Shown here piece by piece: positions 46,908 through 59,135 of a DNA stretch of 64,000 nt. The notes under the pieces are model-generated. The model was not told the DNA's origin. It saw only the letters and a program-made list of their open reading frames with translations, and made no database searches. The position numbers and the translations under genes were made by a program. Location: assembly GCA_021904315.1 (NCBI GenBank), contig CM038919.1, positions 992,001 to 1,056,000 on the forward strand. Direction: 5' to 3'. The DNA comes from Sphagnum magellanicum (taxonomy: Eukaryota > Streptophyta > Sphagnopsida > Sphagnales > Sphagnaceae). Within the stretch, counting starts at the first letter, position 1. Every line of letters begins with the position of its first letter.

Positions 46908-46914
46908 TTATATA
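46908..46914 (-). promoter_or_regulatory. Possible TATA box for the small candidate gene
   Basis: TATATAA on the minus strand, about 335 bases upstream of the candidate ATG. A chance match is quite possible in AT-rich DNA. Confidence 0.2.
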
Positions 46915-46919
46915 CAATC

Positions 46920-48100
46920 TGATTGTAGTATCAAACGCTTTCAGATGCTTTCTATCACGCGAGTGGGAGTCAACCTATTTAGTAAACAAAGGAGGCAGCG
47001 TGCAGTCATTCAAGATCCAGCACGTCAACGGGAGCTAGCACGTCCCCCTCTGCCTAGACAACCAAAAAGCTCACAATGTTCCTTGGAACCAAAGACCCAA
47101 CAGAGAGACACATTAGCTGTGCAGTAGCAGCAGCTCCCAATCAGCGTTCCTTTATCTTGGCGAATTTCCGCCACTTGGAGACCCAAAAAAGGACCCCAAA
47201 ACACCATATTTTCGAAGAAAAAAGAAACTGAAATCACCATATTTAGACACTATTTTTGTCCAACCTCTGGCCAAAACAAATTAGCATGAATGATCGTAAA
47301 TTTTTGTAATGGTGTGTCTACGTTCCAACATGTCACCAAAACATAGCACAGGAAACCTAATTTATTTTTTAATGTCCTCTGATCTTACCTTGTAGTCAAA
47401 TTTGGCTAAGTCCTCTTGTGGATGACCGCCAAGCCCACCTACCTCACAAAATTGCCAAAAAAACAAGTTACTCTACTAGACTTGCTCGGAATCATGAATG
47501 AAATGATTCCAGTCCCCGACATCATGCTGTCTGATTCATTACCACCGGCTGATGAGTCACTCCCTCCCCACATGAGAACTATAGCCTTGCTCTGATGCTG
47601 ATGATGATGCTTCTTCCATCGTCACGCCGCCAGCTTCGATCCTGTCCTCAAAGATTCAGCAACAGTTGCCGCAACAGACCACGGCTGCTGCAGTGTGGAG
47701 GTTTACTGCAGTGCGCGGAGCAGACCACGCCGGATTGACTGCGCTCAACGGTCAGCTCTGTTTTGTTTTCAGGGTTTGGGGTTTAAAGCTTGGGGGGGGG
47801 GGGGGGGGGTGGGAAAAAAACACCGTACGTGGCACGACGACATTGGTCACTTTCAAACACCCGAAAATTTGGATATAATACTTGTAACTGACTCCTGAAC
47901 AATTAATACTGGTAAGCATAATAATGTTATAATATAAATTTTAAATAATATAATAATAGATTCTCAATATATAATGATATTTCCAACAATATAAACGTGT
48001 GCAATAATTAAATAAGACACAAAAAAGACAAAAAAAAAGGGTACCTACTATGAAGATAAAGTGATTGTCTGAGGTCACAATTGGAGGTGAATGAAGTCAC
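46920..48100. other. No supported gene; contains third poly-G run
   Basis: 47600-47780 is GC-richer and opens with ATG codons near 47606, but the frame ends after about 45 codons. At 47792-47809 there are 18 consecutive G, then T, GGG and an A run. Confidence 0.4.
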
Positions 48101-48101
48101 A

Positions 48102-48142
48102 TTTAGTCTAGTGGTGCACTAAAAAGGCACCACTAGACTAAA
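48102..48142. repeat. Perfect 16-bp hairpin
   Basis: TTTAGTCTAGTGGTGC and GCACCACTAGACTAAA are exact reverse complements with a 9-base loop. The arms contain CTAGTGGTGC, reminiscent of CACTA-type ends, but no target duplication was found. Confidence 0.75.
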
Positions 48143-49881
48143 GCAATAGATTAGTGGTGGTGGTGTTGTACAAGATGGGCACTCTAGACATGTGAGCACA
48201 TTTTGGGACATCTTGGACCAAGACCAAGATTTTGGAACAGGTTTTTTTTACCTCTCGTTTGGAACAAAATTTTGTTTGATAAACAAAGGGCACATTGAGT
48301 TGTGTGCTCCAATCTTGTATGAGGAGGAGGAAGAGGAGTGTTTTATTTTAAGAGGGATGATGTCATTTTTTCATTTCTTCCATGTCCTAGAGTCATACAA
48401 TCAGTCATCCATCAACACGACAAGACATGCATCACATATAAGTCAACTCCCTAGACAATTGTACATCCAAAAAAAAATACCATAGCCTAGGACGAATTCC
48501 CACATGGACAAAATGATTAAATTTTTTTTTCAAATATTAATTTATTTTTATGAATTGGAATTTTTTTCATGATCTACTATGATATTGTCATATGAGGAGT
48601 AAAATTATTTAGAGTGCAACTTGCAATAACTATGATGGTTTTCAACACGTTGGCTTCATGTTTTCATGAAAATTTGTTTTACTATTTTTATGATTATTTA
48701 ACAATGAAATTGACCCTAGGGGAAAATGTCCATGAAATTGGAGAGAATATTTCACAAGAAGACTTTGAACATAACACAATGTCAATGAGTGTGTCATAAC
48801 CCATAACCTTATGAAGGTCACTTGCATGCAAACATGATTAAAGGAGCCATAGCAATCGTATTTAGTTTTTAATTTTTCATGTTTCAAAATGATAATTTAA
48901 TTTTATGTTAAAATTTTTGAACTTATTTATATAACAACATTCAGAATATATTATGAAAACATGTGAATGTTTTTGAAATTAATTTAATGAATTAAAAATA
49001 TGAAAAAATAGTTTCAAAGCATTGTAACTAGTCTTTTTAAGAGATTAAAATGCTTATAAAATGATTTGAAAAACTTTGAAAATGACATATGTTTGAAAAA
49101 AATTTAATACAAATAGTAACATAATAATATAGTAATATAATTTTTTTAATTTATTTCAAAAATAAACAATCACAAAGGTGATGACTTTGGTTCCTATAAT
49201 CATGTTTGCACCAAATCACAAAATGTTTGGCCATCACTTTCATCACTAGTTGCAATAACAAAGCTACCATACATACAGCAAGAAATTCATTCAATTGTGA
49301 ATGTCTTGAATTCCCTAAAAACAAATTACAACAAAAAAACCATCTTTTCTTTCTAGGACCAGATGATCATGTTTAATTAAACCCATGTTTTCTATGTGTG
49401 AAAAATGGCCTAGCCATGTTTGGAAAGAAGGTTAGAACATGGAGTTGCATGAAAGATACAAAGCTTACAAAGGGAGGGGTAAAAATTGTCATTGTAAAAC
49501 ACATAGATAATTTGTGCATTTTAAACTTTGTCCAAGAATATTTGCAACATTATATTCATGTTGCTATGACTTTGTGTTTAACATTAGTTAGGGAATTGGA
49601 ATGGATGGTCTAATGATCCCATTGTGTTAAAAAAAATATCATTGATTTCAAAACCTTATAATTTTAGTGCACACTTCAAATGAGCATCTCCAATAAGATT
49701 GCACCTTGGGACCCATTCCCTTTATGTCAAAAGACTTGCATGCTCTTGCATGTATTTTGACATACAATATATGGGGTTCCATTAACAAAAACCCAACCAC
49801 CTTCAAACAAAAAAATACTAAACATTTTCATCAATCAATTTTTACTAGTCTTCAATTATTGCTAACAAACCTACTATCACC
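48143..49881. other. No gene seen; AT-rich
   Basis: AT-rich DNA. Short frames (for example 49398-49613) carry no recognisable motif. Confidence 0.4.
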
Positions 49882-49886
49882 AAAAA

Positions 49887-50802
49887 TGTCACAACCCTAG
49901 CCTTGGGCTCGTGACCAAAACAAGGGCTTGCAAGGGTGCGGGCTAAGAAGGAAGTTCGGGAGTTACATCTTATGCTCCCAAAGTGTAAGAGAATGTGAGG
50001 GAATGAACCCTCACACTCCCAAGTGAGCTCCCACTTTGAGAATTGGAGTCCGGATTGACTTTTGAATCTTCAGAAAGTAATTTCAAGGGTCAAAACCCAT
50101 TAGATTGAAGAGTTCCTTATATCATTAAAACACTTTTAAAACGTAAATGTCTAAAATGGGCTCACATGACCCATTTGGAGATTTAAAACACAAGTTATGG
50201 CCCAAAAAAAGGCCGGGAGTCAAATTGGTAGTTTGACTCCCGACCACTAAAAGTCGGGAATCGCCCCAAATTCTTTACGTGAAGGGAACATGTGACATAC
50301 CTTTGAAAAGCTCTCGAAAAGGGCTATAACTTTTCTTTGGACCTCATTTCAATCGAAGGTCTGAACAAAGAGTTATGGGCCCCCAAAATCACAAGAGTCC
50401 CAACTTTGGGAATTTCGAGACTCCCACTTGGGAGTCCCGAGACAAAATGACATTTGGGTGCTAGTCCTGTGGCCAGGCACACAGTATACTATAAGGGGGA
50501 AGGTGGTGGCTTCCCCCAAGTCTGGGCCATGGTGAGTCTTGTGAACTCGTCTTTGCCCATGGCTCGTCCGTGCATCAAAAGTGTTCTAATTATGCACTAA
50601 TCAACTTGTTGTTCGGTTTGTGCAGGTCCATGTGAGTAATTAAGTTGCTTATCAATCTTCCTAGTCCCCATCCCAGAGCTCTAGCATGCCCCTCTACCTC
50701 CAAAGTTTTGTGAATCAGGGAATGCACCCTAACTCCTTCTCCTTCCACTATCTTCACCTTTGGACTTACAGTGAATCCTTTAAAGAGCTTGGGGGTGTGT
50801 CA
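49887..50802 (-). mobile_element. Solo LTR (family S), copy 5, inverted
   Basis: On the plus strand it starts TGTCACAACCC and ends GGGTGTGTCA, 916 bp, flanked by AAAAA on both sides (49882-49886 and 50803-50807). The target lay in an A-run, so the duplication is weaker evidence here. It is closest to copy 3. Hairpins lie at about 50417-50440 and 50211-50245. It abuts the gypsy LTR repeat and entered next to it. Confidence 0.8.
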
Positions 50803-50807
50803 AAAAA

Positions 50808-51063
50808 AGAAGGTAGCATACAAATTTGTATGCTAATCTGTCACAACAAAATAATGAATGTATATGTCAATACAAAAAGCCTTGTAAACACACAACCAAT
50901 GTGTGAAAGAAATATAATTTTCTTATAACTTGATAACAAAAGGATTCTAGGATTTTCATAGATTAGCACGTTTCGGATTTCTTTCTTTTAAGACTATCAT
51001 GGCTTTCCACTGGGTATCTTAGCCAAAATTGAATTCTACACACAACATTCTAAAATCCCAACA
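50808..51063 (-). repeat. Gypsy LTR repeat, left (putative 3' LTR)
   Basis: Matches 63377-63631 over its full length. On the minus strand it starts TGTTGGGATT. No convincing polypurine tract precedes it. The DNA on its far side, across the inserted solo LTR, resembles the primer-binding region of the right LTR. Confidence 0.7.
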
Positions 51064-51789
51064 AAAATGTAAGTATGGAAATGGCAAATACATGGACAAG
51101 CAATGTCTACAACATGTTCTTCACATTTTCCTAGAAATCTCCCACTACAAAAAACCTATTCGGAGTTCCCAAGCATTTAGGTATTCAAGCTTTACCACGC
51201 ACCCTTCCCAATTATTTCAAACACGTTCAACTTTAATAGGAATCCCACTAAGGCAAATCCAAACAACCCCCTTGAGCCTTTCATCACTTTCATCCTAGAA
51301 CTTTACTAACACATTCATTCTTAACGCTCTGCTCACCAGCTTCAATGCAATGGAAATAATGAAACAAAAGTGAGCAACCTATTCAAAGTTCAAGCTTCAA
51401 GCATTTTTCCTAAAAAGCTTCTAACACAAACAATTTTAATTGAAAAACCAAAATTCAATGAAAAAACCAAGGTGCTTAGTTTTCCTCCTTGTCAAGTATT
51501 TATCTCCTCTCCTCACCAAGCACCTTCCTTTCTCCCATTAAAATATCACACATCACCAAACAAAAAAATTCTAAGAAATAATGTTCCACCACCCGCACCT
51601 GATCTGGGTGCTAGCATTCCATAAAAAACAACACCCCAAATTCCATAACTTGCAAAACAACAAAAACACAAAAAATAGCAAAGACATCAAAAAACAAAAT
51701 GCAATTCTTCTAAAATGAATGATCGCAAACCGTCCTCTCTTTTGGCGTTTTTTGCCAATACATCCATCAACTTAATACTTCATTCGTTA
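51064..51789 (-). other. Gypsy 3' non-coding region
   Basis: Lies between the integrase end and the left LTR. No coding sequence is seen. Confidence 0.45.
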
Positions 51790-53016
51790 GGATTGAGACT
51801 TCTAGGAGCAAGATGGTAGATTTGCAAATCCCTCCTTGCCCTTTCCCAATGTTTGTCATCAAAATCTTTTATTATGCAAGTCCAACCTCCTTCATCTTCT
51901 TCTTGTGCACCCTTGCCATCTTTTTAATGAACAAAAATAAAAGGACTTTCCCAACTACCAACAATGTTTTTCTTCTTGTTGGGCTTCTACATTTTGATTT
52001 GTACACCTTCTTTTTCAAAACCAATAAATAGTTGTAGGCCCTTCTGCGGAACTTTAACCTTGCATTGTTTCTTTTGAGCTTGTTCAACATTCTCAAGTAG
52101 GGTTTTGTGAATACTAGAAACCAATTGCATTTTCCAAATCATTTGCTCAACCATGGCTTCAAGTCCCATCTGTTCATCTACAATTTCACACAAACCATTC
52201 AAATTATTATTAACAACAAGTCTGGACTACGTTTGTCAATACCATGTAAGGTGAATACCTCGTGTTGGCTTGAACCCCACACCGGTATCTAAACAATATT
52301 TTGGGCAATTGAGTGTGCCATCCTTGTATATTTGTGGAGGATAAAATAGTCAAGCCATGTTTGATAATCTGTATTAGATGTTCCACCATGCCATTGCATT
52401 GTGGCCATGCTGGTGTGGTAAACTAGTTTATGATACTGTAATCTTGACATAGAGCATCAAACTCTTTCATCCATTCACTACCATTTGTGAAAATGTACTT
52501 AGGCACTCCGAATCGGCATATAATTTCTTCTTCAAGGAATCTGGCTATAATGACTACATCATTCTCTTTCACATGACGTGTTTCACACCACTTGGAATAG
52601 TGGTTTATGGCAACAAGCACATATTTGTTGCTACTAAATGTCTCAAGTAAAGGTCTTGTAATATCTAGAGCCATTCGATTGAAGAGTTCACACATAGGTG
52701 TGTCTTTCATACCTTCCACTCTAGATCTCATATTACCAGTCTATTTGGCCAATTGGCACCTATCACAAACCTTGACAAACTTTTTGACCAAGACTATCCT
52801 ATCATGCCAAAAAAAAAAAAAATTGATTTCAACAAACATTCTTGCCTCACCAAAATGCATGATCTCATTGTGCATATTTTTCATTATCAAAAAATTGTCC
52901 TTTGGTTTGGAAACCACTAAATTCTGAAAATAGAGTGTATCCTCCTGCCAATGATATCTCATCTCTCCTTTTTGCCCTCTCAATGTCAATAAGAGTGTTT
53001 CCATCCAATGAACCAC
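51790..53016 (-). mobile_element. Gypsy integrase region
   Basis: Contains the zinc-binding part ending CDRCQLAK, the catalytic core with YVLVAINHYSKWCE and FGVPKYIFTNG, and a C-terminal remnant. Broken fossil. Confidence 0.75.
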
Positions 53017-54185
53017 TAGTAAGTAATTTCATACTCAAAAGATCTTCCCCAATGTCTAAGCAATGGCTTTGTTCGTTTTCATCCATCTCCAGTTTAACAA
53101 CAAGCTTGGTTTTGGCCTTATCAACCAAGGTCTAAGCTTCATGGGCCATATTCCAATAACCTTGTGGAATGTATTTTGGTCCCTATTGTTCAAAATTCTT
53201 CCTTTGATCTTGTTCCTCATCTTGGTACAAAGTTATTTCCTTTCCTTTTTGAGTTTGGTCCTTAGTATGGTCTAGTGTCGCATCCATTTCCATTATAATG
53301 AAAAGATTGTTGATAGCTTCACCTCCCTAAATGGTAGAAAACATGGAAATTTCTGGTGTCAACTTGTCTAGATCTTTAATTTCAAAAGAAAATGCTAGTA
53401 ACATTCTCCAACCCGAATGGCATGGCATTCCATTCATTTAATCCTACTTTGGTAACAATGGTCATCTTCTTAATGTCATCTGGAGCCACCAAGATCTGCT
53501 AGAATCTTCACTAAAGATCTAGTGTAGAAAACTAAGAGGACTCTTTTAGCTGATCAAACACATCATCTATTAGAGGCATAAGAAAATGAATCACATTGAG
53601 TTTGGGCATTCAAAGGGCAATAATCTCCATAAAACCTCCTACTACCATCCTTTTTAACCAAGAAAGTGACTTTACATGTGTATTCTAAAGCACTTTTGTG
53701 CATTTTACCCAAATCCACAAGTGCTTGGATTTGTCTATTGACCTCTATTTCTTCCTAGTAAGATAGCCTCCCATGTGTCATTTGACATGGTGACAGTCCT
53801 TGGGTGTCAATTGTATGTTCTCCAATGGTCCAACGACATAGTTCTCCCTTGTGCCTCACAAATATGTCCTGAAATTACTCCAACAAGGACCACAACTCAT
53901 CTATCTATTTCTTATCAAGATCAAATGGATTTTTCTTTGATTTCAGTCCATCTATCCTCCTCATTCCTAGATTATTTTCCTCCTAATGGCAGTATTGGAA
54001 AAAGTTGTGACAAAAATTCAAAGCACTTGTTTGCAAGATCTTGGATTCTCTATGCTTCTTTTGTTTAAACACACTAAATCCAATCCACGTAATCATCATC
54101 TTCTATGTATGTCCTTTCAACAACTTCTATTGCTATTTTTTATAATACCAAATTGAGCATCTACATTGGGGCATCATCTTCCACT
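53017..54185 (-). mobile_element. Gypsy reverse transcriptase / RNase H region
   Basis: Remnants of the reverse-transcriptase core are visible around 53400-53500 (an MPFGL motif follows the DDIKKMTIVTK context). Heavily decayed. Confidence 0.6.
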
Positions 54186-54187
54186 AC

Positions 54188-54802
54188 CTAATTCATACCA
54201 TGATCATTCAGTTCTTCAATCATAAATTCTTCTACTGACAAAATCTTACAAAGATTATCATTTGCAATTTCCTCTTCTTTTTTCAAGTCTCCTTTAGAAA
54301 GGGAATCATCAATACATTCAATAGAATCAAAAAAGGTGGATGTGGAATCCCATGAAGGTACTTCACCTGTACACCAATGTTCCAAACTCATCTTGTTGAA
54401 ACCTTTTCTCATATGGTCATGTCTTGAAGTTTTTGGTCATGATATCCTATGCAGCATATTCACCACATTGAGAGGTAGAACTTCCACTACCACACCAGGT
54501 CCATTGCAAACCTATATAACTCCCTTTTCAACATTTACAATTATTCCAATTTTCATAAGGAAGTCCGACCCTAATAGTAAATCATAGCTATTAATGTCTA
54601 CTACCAGGAAAATCATTTGGCAAACCACCTTGCCAACGGTGACATGAACATCAGTGATCCTTCCCAAGGTTTGAATGATTGTTCTTAACAAAGTTTTGTA
54701 CGTCTCATGACCTAAAACCAAATGCATTATGCCAAGTTCTCTTACCGAATTGGTTGCCACGACTAACATTGAAGCACTAATATCAACTAAGCCTTCAATC
54801 AA
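54188..54802 (-). mobile_element. Gypsy protease region and linker
   Basis: Aspartic-protease-like sequence of the retroelement kind, with the typical SYDLLLGSDFLMKIG stretch and the following linker to reverse transcriptase. Confidence 0.65.
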
Positions 54803-54936
54803 TGCTCAATGATTTCAACCACTAAGATGGAAAAATTTGCTGCAGTTGGTTTTGTTGATGCAAACCTAACTAATTGTGGGGGTTTCCATAATAGCAACCA
54901 CCTATGTTTGAGCTACTTCAACATCTTTCTTTTTTA

Positions 54937-54975
54937 CTAGTGGGTAACCCGTGGCTATGCCACTCCAGCCCTACT
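54937..54975 (-). repeat. Helitron 3' terminus with hairpin
   Basis: CTAG end (54937-54940 on plus) and hairpin arms at 54951-54963. Nearly matches the terminus at 7931-7972. Confidence 0.8.
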
Positions 54976-56957
54976 GTCTGCACAATCATGTTACAACACC
55001 TCTGTGTAAACAACATTGCGAATGTACACACTAGTAGGTGCATCTTCATGAGCATCCTTCCACCCATCTGTAACCAGCAGTTTCACCCCCTCGGGGCACC
55101 CAATGCGCAACATGGCCACATACAACTGGCCATGTGTAAATACAGGCTTGGGCAGAAAAATGCCGACCATCTTCAATGTCTGCCCTTACGCCTTATTGAT
55201 GGTCATGGCAAATGCAGGGCCCATAGGGAACTGGCGACGGCGCAGAGTGAAAGGCATTCGTTCTGTGTTTGAAGGTGTGATGCTTAGCCGTGGAATGAAC
55301 ACTCGTTGGCCCTTTGTAGGACCTATTGCCACCTCTGCTTCAATGACATGTTACATGAGTTGAATGACAATGAGCCTGGTACCATTAGCCAGGTCGTTGG
55401 TCATGTTGCATAATAATATGATGGGACAACCTTTCTGCAAGTGCAGTTCATGGGGTGGTACACCCGAAAAATTGAGTGTGTTCAAGAACTCAGTGGGGTA
55501 AATGCCATGTTACTCCCCATGCACCACAGAATCCGCGCTATAATACACGCGGTGCTGTGTGGGCGAACCATCGTGCTTTGTGAATGCATATTTGTCATTG
55601 ATGAGTTTATTGAGTGCATCCACATCTTCGTTCAAAGGTGTAAGAATTGCATGCTCAATGATGTATGCAGATCTTACAACATACTCAACAATAGATGACA
55701 AAATGCCATACACTTCTTCAATCAAATCTGCCACAGTAGGGCCATTGCAGCACATGTCATGAGGAATAAGAATGGAGTCTTCACCAACAGAGGGATACAC
55801 ACGCTCTGCGCCCTCCCCCACACGTTGCAAGTAATCAGCAAATGCCTGTTGCCGTGTGGCATCTGCCTATGCATGCGCCCCACCCTGAGCCAGCAACCTC
55901 TACACGCGCATGTTGGTGTGCAACTTGAATACACGCACATGTTGCCATATGCTGGAACGGTTCAAAGCTGCAGTGACGACATCTCCCCTGGTGCCGCAGG
56001 GCACAACAAGCAAAATTTACTGAAAATCGCCGCCAAACACCACAACCAAGCCGCCAAAGGGCAGGAACTTGAATGTTGGGTTAATGACAGCCATGATGTC
56101 CTGCAAAGACCTGTTGACAGCCTCAAAAACATGCCTGTGCATCATGACAGCTTCATCCCAACAATGAGCGCAGCCGCTTACAAAAGTGCTACCAGCTCAG
56201 AGTCCCCATTGATGTAGCATGTGGACGTGCTGTTGAGGCCTTGTATAGGGATCTTGAAACGTGAGTGTGCAGTGCGGCCTTCGTCCAGCAGCAATGCAGC
56301 AATGCCAGACGATGCCACAGTAACAGCGACCCGACCCTGTGCACGCACGGTGCTCAGCAAGCAACTGTAAAGAAAGGTTTTGCCAGTGCCGCCAGGGCCA
56401 TTGACAAAAAATGCACGACGGTCGACAGCGGCCATGACATTGTCATAGACAACCCGTTGCTCAGGGTTAAGTTGCGGCACGTGTTCATCTCGCATGGCTG
56501 CTTGCGTTGCCGCGTCATACCTGGTAATTTCGTCTACCACCACAGCACTCGCAGGCTGGGCCGCAGGTGTTGGCAAGCCAAATGCTGCTAAGCCCTGGCT
56601 GCTATTGAGGTGTGCCAACTGTAACGCCAACTCCCGCAGCACCATGTCCTGGATGGCAGCATCGAGTTGCCGCGCTGGCTCGCCCTGCACGTTATAGGAG
56701 CACACACACAACATAGTGAGCATTGAGTGTTGAACAACATGCAAACCATGACCATGCAAAGCCGCAAGGCAGGCTGACATGCAGAGCCATACACAGGCAG
56801 AGCTGAGCACCAACCTGGCGTGCTTGATAAAGGAAGTCTTCTGCCATGTCATCCTTGAAGCGCTCCCACAAAACCAATGGGTTTGCAACAACATTAAACA
56901 CCAACAAGGCAGCAAACAATGCCCTGAGGCATGAGGCACTGGCCATGCTTACAGCCT
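54960..56957 (-). pseudogene. Helitron helicase region (PIF1-like)
   Basis: From high to low coordinates it has an upstream exon with LWERFKDDMAEDFLYQARQ, a 130-base GT-AG intron (56685-56814), then GEPARQLDAAIQDMVLRELA. The helicase follows with Walker A GPGGTGKTFLYSCLL (about 56360-56405), TVASSGIAALLL, the FGGDF segment (about 56000) and a C-terminal part containing MTINKA.GQTLKMVGIFLP and FTHGQLYVAMLR. This is the SF1B helicase that unwinds DNA during rolling-circle transposition. The frame is open from the intron through about 56178; about seven in-frame stops lie between 56180 and 54960. The second half keeps one frame in long stretches, so decay is modest. Confidence 0.8.
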
Positions 56958-57003
56958 CCTCCATGCACTAGGCCCACTCAGCATCGTCCTGCAACAAACC
57001 ACG

Positions 57004-59028
57004 CTACCGACATGCTTCTTTGAAAGATGCGTGCTGCGTGGGATGTTGCAAGTGCCTGTTGGTGCACGCTAAGTCCTCAAAAGACGTAGCCCCAGGCATG
57101 TGATGTAGCAAAAGATGCAAGAAGTACCTCTCCCCCTTGGAAGGTTGCACAAAGTACATGCGGCCGACAGGCAGCAGACCTAGCGTTCGTGTGCGGAGTG
57201 CCCATTGCTTTTCCTTCTTTTTCCATGTGGCAATGCGTGGAAAGTCATGGTAAAGCGTGTTGAGAGCCAAGCGCAATGGTGCAGATGGATTGAGATGCTC
57301 CCATGTTGTTTTGTTAAATGTAAACCATGCAATCAGAGTTGTGTGAGGGTTTCGGTTAAGTACGGCCGCAGCATCAGTGTCCTCTTGAAACAGGATGGTC
57401 TGACGCCCTTTCAAGTGCACATCAAGCCGAACGACATTGGGGTGCTCCTTGTGCAGATCAAAGCCATACAGACGGTGACTAGCCTCAGAAGCCGACACAT
57501 ACCGGCCGTCTTGGTAGATCTTGATCTCATCCCGCATGAATGGCTGAGCGAGCGCAGCGCCATCAAGTGCAGCAACGTCCACCTATGCACGGTCGTGGCC
57601 CTTGTAGACATACTTGTAGAGGTATTTGACAGCCGCGACGGAGGTGCAGACCTCCACGTTGATGTGGCAATTGAAGAGCAGGGACAGGTACGAGTTGTAG
57701 GGCACCACCCAACGGTTGTCAAAGGCAAACCCACCCTTGCAGCAGTAGCAGCCAAACAGCAGTTGTTACGTGAGTGGTGTCACAGGTCAATAAGCGCAAG
57801 CATGGCAGCATAATCGTGCATGTTGTTAGTCCAAATGCATGGTCCTATTGCTAGCACACTTACTGCTCAAATGTGTGGCCATCATCCCGGCGGCGGTAAG
57901 TTGGGTAGGAGTCAGTGGTGTTGGTGGTGTGCTCTGTGAAGGCCTTAGGGTAGCCTTTTGAACAAACGTCGTCAGCCATGCAAGGGCAATGTGGGTTGAT
58001 GGTGCCACAAGGGCCATGCAACATGCAACTTGTAACGACCTCAAAAAGAATGAGGTGTGCATCCTTATCAGGCAACTCTGTAGACACCATGCGGTCGTAC
58101 TCATCGGGCCCTCGTGGTTTGTGATCGGAGTGCAGAATGAGCAGAATGTGTGCATGGGGCAGGCCTCTCTTCTGCCACTCAATGACATGAATGTTAACCA
58201 CCACTTCGCCAAAAATGCCCTTCTTCAAAAGCTCGTCCAGTAACTGCTGTAATTTGCCAAAAAAAATGCATGTGACCAAATCAGGGCGGTCATTGGCAAT
58301 CTCGCCGAGCTTCAGCGCGCTGATAATCTCTTCCCACTTGGGGTTACAGGTCATGGTGATGAACAAATCAGGCTTGCCATATTGGCGGACAATGGCCATG
58401 GAATCTTGGTACAACTGAGCCATGTGTCGGTGGCCACCAATGAATGAGGATGGCAATACAATGAGCCTACCCAGGTTGTCGATGTTGGCGTCGTTATTGG
58501 CAATTGCATTAGCCACGCCACCATAAATTGCAGCATGGTTGTTACGTATGTAAAACAGCCGTTGTGATTCCACTTTGCTATATTGGTCAACAACCCACTC
58601 TTGATACAAACGTTTGCCATACACAAAGAGGGCGTGCGATGCCGGGTTCCTATCTTGCATGTGATAGCAAGCCCACTCCCGTGCAGTGATTTTTTTGTTT
58701 TGTGCAGGTTGTGCTGGCCCTGCATCTGCTGCAACATGCTCAGCATCACCTTCCTCCTCGCTGCCATCATCCTGTGCAGGTTGTGCTGGCTCTACATCTA
58801 CTGCAACATGCCCAGCATCACCTTCCTCCTCGCCGCCAGCAACCCGCTGACGGTCAGGAACAACAGCAGCATGGGGCATGCCTGGCTACTAGTCGAGCTC
58901 ACCATGAAGATGGAACAACACAAAGTGGAGCGGATCGTAAGCAGGGTGTAGGTCACTGATCCTCCATAGCCCGTCGCCGCGTGCACGCACTCTAATGTCC
59001 CTGCCTGTAACCGGTTCGTCACCGTCGC
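57004..59028 (-). pseudogene. Helitron Rep nuclease region
   Basis: The exon begins after an intron with DGDEPVTGRDIRVRARGDG and the family segment ISDLHPAYDPLHF. An acidic Ala/Glu/Gln-rich repeat stretch follows (58690-58850), then a long open stretch to 57860. That stretch includes FITMTCNPKWEEI and the HUH nuclease motif EWQKRGLPHAHILL (about 58140-58180). The tyrosine motif KYLYKYVYKGHD (about 57590-57640) carries the paired catalytic tyrosines. Beyond it come RDEIKIYQDGRYVSASEA and the rest of the linker to the helicase (57004-57582). The nuclease would nick and rejoin element ends. Both catalytic motifs are visible. A few stops and a frame change near 57840-57870 break it. Confidence 0.8.
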
Positions 59029-59135
59029 CTGTGCAAGAGCAACAACATTTATGTCAATGAATGAGGAACATTGCATGAAATGTACGATGGCAACAAACAA
59101 ACAACACAGTAGTACACATTGTTGAAGAACCTCAC

